64,000 bases of DNA, from positions 1 through 64,000 of the forward strand of contig JAKFXR010000037.1 of the NCBI GenBank assembly GCA_021731285.1, read 5' to 3'. The position numbers and the translations under genes are program-made. The DNA is from Polaromonas sp. Lineage in GTDB: Bacteria > Pseudomonadota > Gammaproteobacteria > Burkholderiales > Burkholderiaceae_C. Positions 46,095 through 52,345 of the stretch are shown here, piece after piece. The notes below the pieces were generated by a model. It did no database searches and was not told where the DNA came from. It saw only the letters and a program-made list of their open reading frames with translations. Numbering within the stretch: the first letter of the stretch is position 1; every line of letters starts with the position of its first letter.

Positions 46095-47306
46095 ATGGCG
46101 GGATTCCGCACCTTTCTCAAGTCTGGCCACGCACCGACACTGTTCGCCGCTTTTCTGTACTTCGACTTCTGTTTCGCCGTCTGGGTTCTGAACGGGGCCA
46201 TGGCGCCCTTCATCAGTGAGGCTTACCAACTGACAGCAGCCCAAAAGGGCTTCATGATTTCGGTGCCCATCCTGGCGGGGGCGCTCATGCGTTTCCCGCT
46301 GGGCGTTCTGGCGCAATACATCGGCCGCAAGAACGCAGCGCTGGTTGAAATGGGCCTGATCGTGGTGGCTCTGGCTTTTGGCTATTTCTTCATCAGCTCC
46401 TACGATCATGTGCTGGCCATGGGGGTGTTGCTGGGCATCGCTGGTGCCAGTTTTGGCGTGGCGCTGTCGCTGGGTTCGGGCTGGTACCCGCCCAAATACA
46501 AAGGCCTGGCCATGGGCATCGCGGGCGCAGGCAACTCCGGCACCGTCCTGGCGGTTTTATTTGCGCCACCGCTGGCCATGGTGTACGGCTGGCAAGCCGT
46601 CTACGGCATCGCAGCCTTCTTCATGCTGATTCCCATGGTGGTGATGGTGGTGTTCGCCAAGGAGCCGCCCGACATTGAGCACCAGACCTTCCGCCAGCAT
46701 ATATCCTGCTTGTTTGAGAAAGACGGCTGGGCCTTCAGCCTGATTTACGTCATCACCTTCGGCGGCTTTATCGGCCTGGCGAGTTTTCTGCCCACCTATT
46801 TCCACGACCAGTTCGGCGTGACCAAGGTCCAGGCGGGTCAACTGACCATGCTGGCGGCGCTGATGGGTTCGGCCATCCGGGTGGTGGGCGGCTACATCTC
46901 CGACCGCATAGGCGGCATCAACACCCTGAGTGGCGTCCTCGGGGTGGTGGCCGTCACCCTGGTTCTGTGCGGTCTGGCGGGCGCTTCGCTGACTGTCACC
47001 ACACTGCTGTTCATGTTGTGCTTCGCCGCGCTGGGCGCGGGCAACGGCGCGCTGTTCCAGCTGGTGCCCCTGCGCTGGCCACTGGCAACCGCCGTCGCCG
47101 GCTCGATGATCGGCGAGATAGGCGCGCTGGGCGGCGGCTTCCTGCCCAACGCCATGGGCATGTCCAAGCAATTCACCGGCACCTACCTGTGGGGCTTCGT
47201 GGCTTTCGCGGTGCTCGCGCTCGCGATGCTGGTCATGCTGCGGGTAATGCAACTGCGCTGGACCCGCACCTGGGCTGAAAAGGGTGGGCGGGCGCGCAGC
47301 GCCTAG
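46095..47306 (+). CDS. narK: NarK/NasA-type nitrate/nitrite MFS transporter
   Basis: A 403-residue transporter with twelve transmembrane helices. Family motifs: LSLGSGWYPPKYKGLAMGIA and GAGNSGTVLAVLFAPP (the glycine-rich nitrate signature in helix 5), and a second block ALGAGNGALFQLVPLRWP in helix 11. This second uptake route alongside NrtABC suggests different affinity ranges or nitrite export. Controlled from a sigma-54 promoter with almost no leader. Its end lies in a GNA mini-hairpin, followed by an intrinsic terminator. Confidence 0.93.
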   Translation: MAGFRTFLKSGHAPTLFAAFLYFDFCFAVWVLNGAMAPFISEAYQLTAAQKGFMISVPILAGALMRFPLGVLAQYIGRKNAALVEMGLIVVALAFGYFFISSYDHVLAMGVLLGIAGASFGVALSLGSGWYPPKYKGLAMGIAGAGNSGTVLAVLFAPPLAMVYGWQAVYGIAAFFMLIPMVVMVVFAKEPPDIEHQTFRQHISCLFEKDGWAFSLIYVITFGGFIGLASFLPTYFHDQFGVTKVQAGQLTMLAALMGSAIRVVGGYISDRIGGINTLSGVLGVVAVTLVLCGLAGASLTVTTLLFMLCFAALGAGNGALFQLVPLRWPLATAVAGSMIGEIGALGGGFLPNAMGMSKQFTGTYLWGFVAFAVLALAMLVMLRVMQLRWTRTWAEKGGRARSA

Positions 47307-47465
47307 AGCGAAGCGAGAAAAGCGCCTTGCGCTTTTTTGCCCAGACTTTCTGCGAAGCTAAAAGGGGGACGCGCACGAAGTGCGTGATCGGCGCAGCCGA
47401 TGGGACGCGTAGCGTCAGTCCGACTTTTCTGCAAAGCAAAAAGGGAGGGAGGGCGCGTAGCGCCC
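47291..47465. repeat. Array of mini-hairpins with GNA triloops
   Basis: Five short perfect hairpins, each closed by a C-G pair over a GNA triloop: GGCGC-GCA-GCGCC (47291), CGCAC-GAA-GTGCG (47372), TCGGC-GCA-GCCGA (47388), GACGC-GTA-GCGTC (47404) and GGGCGC-GTA-GCGCCC (47451). Between them ACTTTCTGCGAAGCTAAAAG and ACTTTTCTGCAAAGCAAAAA repeat imperfectly. The rest of the gap 47307-47747 has no gene and no other structure that I recognise. Confidence 0.75.
47317..47338 (+). terminator. Intrinsic terminator after narK
   Basis: AAAGCGC, loop CTT, GCGCTTT running into six T, 13 bp after the narK stop. Confidence 0.85.
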
Positions 47466-47747
47466 AGGAGCGAAGCAACAAAAGCGTTTGCGCCTTGACC
47501 CTCTCTTTGACCTTCACAGATGCATCGAGCATTTTTTGCCTGGAGCCCTCAAAGCACGGACGCCTGCAGCTCCTGAATATGTAGCAAATTCGAGGATGTA
47601 AATATTTCACAACTGCACCGCAACCGCGCTGGTGGTCCCTAGCGAGCAATCCAAAGCGCCTCGACCAGTGCTGCGATATTCAAGCACTGGCGGTTCTGGC
47701 GCTGATAAGCTGCGACACTTGTTGCAGGCTCACGAAAACCAAACACA

Positions 47748-48863
47748 ATGGCTTTGATTCTGGCGATGGATGATGACGAGGCGATACGCATGTTGATCGT
47801 CGCCGCGCTGCGCGCTGACGGTCACACGGTACTGGAGGCCGCAAATGGACTGGCGGGTCTGGCGCTGGTGCGCGAGCACGCCCCTGACCTGGTGATCAGC
47901 GACATCAACATGCCGGAGATGGACGGCCTGTCCATGCTCAAAGCCTTGCGGGCCGACCCCGCGATTCAGGCCACGCCGGTTATTTTGCTCACTTCGCTGC
48001 AGGAGCGCGAGCATGTTCGTCAGGGCATGACACGCGGCGCCGATGACTACCTCACCAAGCCCCTTGTCTTTGACGAGTTGCGCGAGGCTACCGCAGCCCA
48101 GCTGGACAAACACCTGATGCGCCAGTCTGCGCAGGACACTGCAGTGGACGAGGCGCTCGACGTCGCCCTGAAGGAACAGAAGCAGCGCCTGATACGGCTG
48201 TATGAAAAAAAGCTGCTCAGCGAGCTGGACCAAAAATGGCCAACCGCCGAGTCCCTCCAGGAAGACCGGCAATTCGCCAATGCCACGGTGCTGTTTGTCG
48301 ATGTGGTCAGCTTCCCCGCGCTGGCGGAAAAACTCTCCCCCGCCGAGCTGAGCCAGGTGGTGCACGAGTTCTACAACAACGCCGGCAACACCGTTTACCT
48401 GTTCGGCGCATACCACATGCAGTTTGTCGGTGAGGGCCTGTTGGCGGTCTTTGTGGACAGCACCGACACGGACACCGTCAACAGCGGCCTGCGCGCGACC
48501 AAAAGCGCCCTGGGTCTGATCGACGCAGCGCACCGGGTGCAGGGGTTTCTCTCAAGCCGTTTCCCCGGACGCGCGCTGCCGCGGTTCGAAGTGTGTGTCA
48601 GCCTGAACAGCGGCGCGGTCACTCTGGCCAGGCTTCAGGAGCCGCTGTGGGGGTCCTCCCAGATCCTGCCTGTGGGTGACACGGTCAGCGCCTGCCTGCA
48701 ACTGCAAAAGCAGGCAGCCGCGGCGGGCTGGAAAGTTGCCGCCAGTGCTTCGCTGTTACAGGGTGTGAGGGAGACCCTGAAAACAGGTAAGCGCAAGCGC
48801 TTTTCGATACCCGGACGCAGCTCCGCGCTGGAAGCCGTCGAGCTATTGGGTCTGGGGGCATAG
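47748..48863 (+). CDS. Response regulator with class III adenylate/guanylate cyclase-like output domain
   Basis: A 371-residue protein. The receiver (1-120) has the acidic cluster MDDDEAIR, Asp52 in LVISDINMPEMDG and Lys104 in DYLTKPLVF. A helical linker (about 125-165) leads to a cyclase-like domain (about 175-345). The first metal Asp is present in ATVLFVDVVSFPALAEKL, but the second metal position reads HMQFVGEGLLAVF, with Glu where cyclases have Asp, and the purine and transition-state residues are not obvious. It may be a weak or inactive cyclase used as a binding domain. Convergent with the PP2C-kinase gene. Confidence 0.8.
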   Translation: MALILAMDDDEAIRMLIVAALRADGHTVLEAANGLAGLALVREHAPDLVISDINMPEMDGLSMLKALRADPAIQATPVILLTSLQEREHVRQGMTRGADDYLTKPLVFDELREATAAQLDKHLMRQSAQDTAVDEALDVALKEQKQRLIRLYEKKLLSELDQKWPTAESLQEDRQFANATVLFVDVVSFPALAEKLSPAELSQVVHEFYNNAGNTVYLFGAYHMQFVGEGLLAVFVDSTDTDTVNSGLRATKSALGLIDAAHRVQGFLSSRFPGRALPRFEVCVSLNSGAVTLARLQEPLWGSSQILPVGDTVSACLQLQKQAAAAGWKVAASASLLQGVRETLKTGKRKRFSIPGRSSALEAVELLGLGA

Positions 48864-48888
48864 GCTCGGAAGTGCCGGCGCTTCCTGC

Positions 48889-50658
48889 CTACTTGGGCAG
48901 GAAAAGCAGCCAGTACATCAGCAGCAGGTTGAACAACACCGACACGGCCAGGCCAATTTTCCACAAGGCCGTCGGGTCGCGTTGTATCAATGGCGTGGCC
49001 GGCTGAGCCGTCAACGGCCGTGAGGCCCCGCGCTCCAGGGCAAGCAGCATTTCTTCGGCCGTTTCAAAGCGCTTGCGCTTGTCGCGTGCCACCGCCTTGA
49101 GCACCACGTGGTCCAGCCAGATCGGCACCTCCGGGTTATGGCGGCTGGGCGCAGTCGGGTCGCGGTAATAGCGTCCCGACTGGTAAGGCAACACCTCACC
49201 ATAAGGCAGGCGTCCGGTCAGCAACTGGTAGAGCGTTACGCCCAATGCAAACAAGTCACTCTGACTGTCGGGCAACTCCTCGGGCTCGTCTTTGCCCGAG
49301 TTGCCAGCCTTGGTGTTAAAGCCCCATTGCTCGGGATTGATGTAGCTGGGCGTGCCGGCATGCAGCTTGCGCATGGACTCGGGCTCACGGCCAGTGAGCG
49401 CCACACCAAGATCGAGCAGGCGCAGCACACCGTCTTCGCCCTGGTGCAGATTGGCGGGTTTGACATCGCGGTGAACCACGCTCTGGCGATGCAGCAAACC
49501 CAGCGCCCGGGCCGCCTGCGTGGCCACCGACAGCACCTGGGCCAGGCTGAAGCGGTGCTGGCGATCAAGCAGTTGCTGCAGTGTCTCGCCGGCATGCCAG
49601 TCATACAGCAAATAAAAGGCGGTGGGCGGTGGGAGACCCGCAAGCTGATCGTGAATGGCAACCAGATTGCCTGCAGAGCGTGAGGACTGCATGCGTTTGG
49701 CCAGCCACGCCTCATGGGCCAGCATGGCCCGCTCCTGCGGATCGTGGGCCCGGGAAGGATGAAGCGTTTTGAGCGCGTAGAGGCGCTGGGTCGACGGGTC
49801 CCGCACCTGATAAAGCACATTGATGCCGTTGTCGGCGACTGGCGCCGTCAGGATCAAGCCATCGAGGCTGTCCCCCACCTTCAGACGCAAGGGGATGGGC
49901 AGGGACAGAGCGCGGCGGTTTTCGTCCTGCAGGTTGGCCTCCAGCAGGCCCAGCACACGCACCACCAGCGCTGTCACATTGTCCTGCGCCCCCGCCGCCA
50001 ATGCGGCGTCCACCATTTGCCGGCTGATGTGCTGCGCATGACTTTCGCCGGGGGTGCCCGGCGCGCCCGCGAGCTGGCCGAGCTTTTTGTCCGGGAGCAC
50101 GTTGTGCACCCCGTCGGACAGCAACACAAAGACATCACCAACCTGCAGATCGCCCTGGAAATAATCCACCACGAGCCGGTCTTCAGCGCCGACGCAGCGC
50201 AGCAACTGGTGCCGGAAATCGGGGTGATCCATCACGTGGTCGGTGCTGAGCTGGGTCAGGCGGCCCTCGCGCAGCAGGTAGGCCCGGGTATCGCCGATGT
50301 GCGCCACCGCATAGGACTGCCCGCGCAGCACCACCGCCGTGAGCGTGGTTAGCCCCAAGGCCGGGTGCCGGCGCCGGTTCAGACCCGCCAGCCAGGCGTT
50401 TTGGGCGCCAATGATGCGGTCCAGCGCAACCGTGGTGTCCCAGGTTTCGGGCGTGCCGTAATAGTCGCGAACCAGGCTGGTCACCGTGGTCTGTGCCGCC
50501 TCCTTGCCCATGCCGCCGGTGCTGACACCGTCAGCGATCGCCACGATGGAGCCCATGGCCTCCTGACCGGGCTCGGGCAGCATGGCCGCGCAGAAGTCTT
50601 CGTTGATGTCCTTGCGGCCGGCCAGCGAGGCAAAGCCGATGTCTATTTCAAATGCCAT
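48889..50658 (-). CDS. PP2C phosphatase / Ser-Thr protein kinase fusion, membrane-anchored
   Basis: A 589-residue bifunctional protein. Residues 1-240 form a PP2C-type phosphatase (GRKDINEDFCAA, AIADGVSTGGMG, LLSDGV, GAQDNVT). Residues about 265-555 are a Hanks-type kinase with the ATP-lysine in YALKTLHP, catalytic loop VVHRDVKPANL, DLG instead of DFG, and an APE-region variant; the glycine loop is weak. A single C-terminal helix (GLAVSVLFNLLLMYWLLFL) anchors it with the enzymes in the cytoplasm. Start at the ATG at 50656-50658. A similar gene sits beside nirB in Pseudomonas aeruginosa nitrate assimilation loci (PA1782), so the context is conserved. It follows the ANTAR-PilJ gene by 54 bp. 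Confidence 0.88.
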   Translation of the reverse strand: MAFEIDIGFASLAGRKDINEDFCAAMLPEPGQEAMGSIVAIADGVSTGGMGKEAAQTTVTSLVRDYYGTPETWDTTVALDRIIGAQNAWLAGLNRRRHPALGLTTLTAVVLRGQSYAVAHIGDTRAYLLREGRLTQLSTDHVMDHPDFRHQLLRCVGAEDRLVVDYFQGDLQVGDVFVLLSDGVHNVLPDKKLGQLAGAPGTPGESHAQHISRQMVDAALAAGAQDNVTALVVRVLGLLEANLQDENRRALSLPIPLRLKVGDSLDGLILTAPVADNGINVLYQVRDPSTQRLYALKTLHPSRAHDPQERAMLAHEAWLAKRMQSSRSAGNLVAIHDQLAGLPPPTAFYLLYDWHAGETLQQLLDRQHRFSLAQVLSVATQAARALGLLHRQSVVHRDVKPANLHQGEDGVLRLLDLGVALTGREPESMRKLHAGTPSYINPEQWGFNTKAGNSGKDEPEELPDSQSDLFALGVTLYQLLTGRLPYGEVLPYQSGRYYRDPTAPSRHNPEVPIWLDHVVLKAVARDKRKRFETAEEMLLALERGASRPLTAQPATPLIQRDPTALWKIGLAVSVLFNLLLMYWLLFLPK

Positions 50659-50712
50659 GCACCATCCATGCAATTGTCATGCCCGGATTTGGTGCATTGC
50701 AACAATTCAAAT

Positions 50713-51990
50713 CTAACCTACAAGCATCTGCATGCTGCGCTCATAGTGCAATGAAAGCCGCTCAAATGCATCAAGCAGGTCTTCGCTGGCCACAGCCAGA
50801 CGCTCCAGACCTTCTTTCCTGTTGGTGGAGCCAATCCCTGCCAGCAGGCGCTCCCAGCAGGACCCGGCCGTCGCGAGCTCCTGCCGGATGTCCTTGCTGG
50901 TCAATGGAATCTCGCCCAGCTGACGCAGCGCTTCCTCGAAGGCCTGCCTGGCAGCAGCCATGCCGGCTTCGCTGCCCGGGATGGAAGACGGGCCGGCAAC
51001 CACCTCGAGGAGGGCATATTTGGCAAACCGCTGGCTGAGCATGCGCTGACGCCCGGCCAGGTTGAGGACATGCAGGGGCGGCGTGGCACCGGCGCTTTCG
51101 AGGCTGCTGGTCAGGCGCTCTGCCGCCAGCAGCAGTTGCTCGGCCAGCGCATTGATACGGTCAAGATCGCCAGCCACAGCCTGGCCCTGCAAAGCCTGCT
51201 TGAGTTCCCCCCAACTGCTGGCAATCTGGCGCAACAAGTCGCCAAAAGTGGGCTGGGAAAGGCTTTTGCCCAGCGCTGCGATATTGGCATCAATGCGCAA
51301 GCTCGACTCTTCAAAGCGTTCCTGCACCCGGGCTGCCGTGACTCCTGCCATTCGCAGCAAGGCCAGCTTGACCAGCCGCTGCGACAGCATCCGCAACTGC
51401 CCCGAGCGGTTGACATCTTCGGCAAACCGGGCCGAGTGGATGATGTGCCGCGACACCTGCCCCAACCGCTGGTTGCTCTGCATGGAAGCAGTACGCAGCA
51501 TCTGGAAGGCGTCGTCGTCCGTCACCCCGCGGGCACGCATCAAAATGCCCTTGGCCCTGTCGACCATTTTTCGCTCTTCAAGGCGGCTGGTGACATCCAG
51601 CACCTGCGCCCGCAGCGCCTGCTCCCGGCCAAAGCGGGCCTGCGCCAGTTGAACCAGGGACCGCAGGCGTTGCTGGCCATAAGCGTTGACAACATAAGCA
51701 TGCACCCCCACCCCGGTGGCGCGCGTGATCCTGCCGGCGTCACCGTCCGTGGTGAAGACGATCACCGGACATGGCGCTGTTTCGTCAATGATCTGCAGGG
51801 CCTTGAAAAGCTCTTCGCCAGGCAATGGATCCCAGCAAATCAATACATCCGGTGCATGGGCCAGCACATCACGCACCAACCTGGAGCGGTCAGGGGTGCA
51901 TGCCAGAACCTGCAGCCCCACGGCTTGCAGGTCTGCAGCCAGCGGAGGCGCGCCGGTTGCGTCACTCAAACTTACCAATGCGGAGGTCAT
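50713..51990 (-). CDS. ANTAR antiterminator fused to two PilJ/NIT-like nitrate-sensor boxes
   Basis: A 425-residue soluble protein. Residues 1-120 are a receiver-like domain with Asp54 but with Asn in the place of the conserved Lys (HAYVVNAYG), so probably not phosphorylated. The ANTAR domain at about 137-188 reads LEERKMVDRAKGILMRARGV. The C-terminal 235 residues are helical and contain two P-box-like motifs, NRSGQLRMLSQRLVKLAL (194-211) and NLAGRQRMLSQRFAKYAL (310-327), as in NIT/PilJ nitrate sensors. Klebsiella NasR joins NIT and ANTAR in the opposite order. Divergent from nirB, whose leader has the matching RNA hairpins. Starts at the ATG at 51988-51990. Confidence 0.87.
   Translation of the reverse strand: MTSALVSLSDATGAPPLAADLQAVGLQVLACTPDRSRLVRDVLAHAPDVLICWDPLPGEELFKALQIIDETAPCPVIVFTTDGDAGRITRATGVGVHAYVVNAYGQQRLRSLVQLAQARFGREQALRAQVLDVTSRLEERKMVDRAKGILMRARGVTDDDAFQMLRTASMQSNQRLGQVSRHIIHSARFAEDVNRSGQLRMLSQRLVKLALLRMAGVTAARVQERFEESSLRIDANIAALGKSLSQPTFGDLLRQIASSWGELKQALQGQAVAGDLDRINALAEQLLLAAERLTSSLESAGATPPLHVLNLAGRQRMLSQRFAKYALLEVVAGPSSIPGSEAGMAAARQAFEEALRQLGEIPLTSKDIRQELATAGSCWERLLAGIGSTNRKEGLERLAVASEDLLDAFERLSLHYERSMQMLVG
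51873..51887. promoter_or_regulatory. Weak NtrC-like site upstream of nirB
   Basis: GCAC-CAACCTG-GAGC differs by one base from GCAC-N7-GTGC. It lies inside the ANTAR-PilJ gene about 240 bp before the predicted nirB start site. The site is only a candidate. Confidence 0.25.
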
Positions 51991-52087
51991 AAAAATCAGA
52001 AGTTGAGGGGGAATCCGGAGCGATCGCGCGCAAATCGCACACCGCCCCAGTCAGCGATGTTAGCGCCAACGCAGCCACACAAGAGCT

Positions 52088-52103
52088 TGGCACAGCTTTT
52101 GCA
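52088..52103 (+). promoter_or_regulatory. Sigma-54 promoter of the nirBD-nas operon
   Basis: TGGCACAGCTTTTGCA has the exact GG-N10-GC spacing of the -24/-12 element. The start site falls near 52113, directly before the first leader hairpin. Confidence 0.8.
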
Positions 52104-52114
52104 TTGTCCTTTGC

Positions 52115-52176
52115 GGGCGTAACGACGCGTCCAGCCTTGCAAAAGCACTGCAGGTTTTGCGCACAACGACGTGCGT
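52115..52176 (+). promoter_or_regulatory. Two-hexaloop ANTAR target in the nirB leader
   Basis: P1: GGGCGT-AACGAC-GCGTCC (52115-52132), a 6-bp stem with two G-U pairs. P2: GCGCAC-AACGAC-GTGCGT (52159-52176), a 6-bp stem with one G-U pair. Both loops are six bases with A at position 1 and G at position 4, the established ANTAR recognition features, and the two loops are identical. The 26-nt linker can itself pair (GCAAAA with TTTTGC), in competition with P2. Confidence 0.75.
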
Positions 52177-52192
52177 AGTGATGTGCCTCCTT

Positions 52193-52219
52193 CCGGCGTC
52201 AAGCCGGGCCCCTGTTTTT
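52193..52219 (+). terminator. Candidate leader terminator before nirB
   Basis: TCCGGC-GTCAA-GCCGGG followed, after a gap of about six bases, by TTTTT at 52215-52219. The gap is longer than in a classical terminator. It is placed where an ANTAR-controlled terminator should be. Confidence 0.4.
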
Positions 52220-52234
52220 GCAGGAGAGGGCTTC

Positions 52235-52345
52235 ATGATTTCCCCGCTTCTTGATCGACACCAGTTTTTGCCTGCCACGGTTTGCAGCGGGCATGCCATT
52301 TGCACTTGGTTCCACGCACCCCATCACTCTGGATTGAGCTCATGA
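52235..52345 (+). CDS. Leader peptide ORF overlapping the nirB start (36 residues)
   Basis: An ATG at 52235, 7-8 bp after AGGAG, opens a 36-residue frame (MISPLLDRHQFLPATV, then two Cys and four His, ending SGLSS) whose TGA overlaps the nirB ATG as ATGA. nirB itself has only a weak ribosome site (GGATTGAG), so translation through this frame could feed ribosomes to nirB. Whether the peptide has a function of its own is unknown. It could also be a chance frame. Confidence 0.5.
   Translation: MISPLLDRHQFLPATVCSGHAICTWFHAPHHSGLSS

Noticed and set aside
52282..52341. Upstream TTG start for nirB adding 20 residues
   Set aside because: The added residues do not resemble the family N-terminus, whereas the ATG at 52342 leads directly into the FAD motif.
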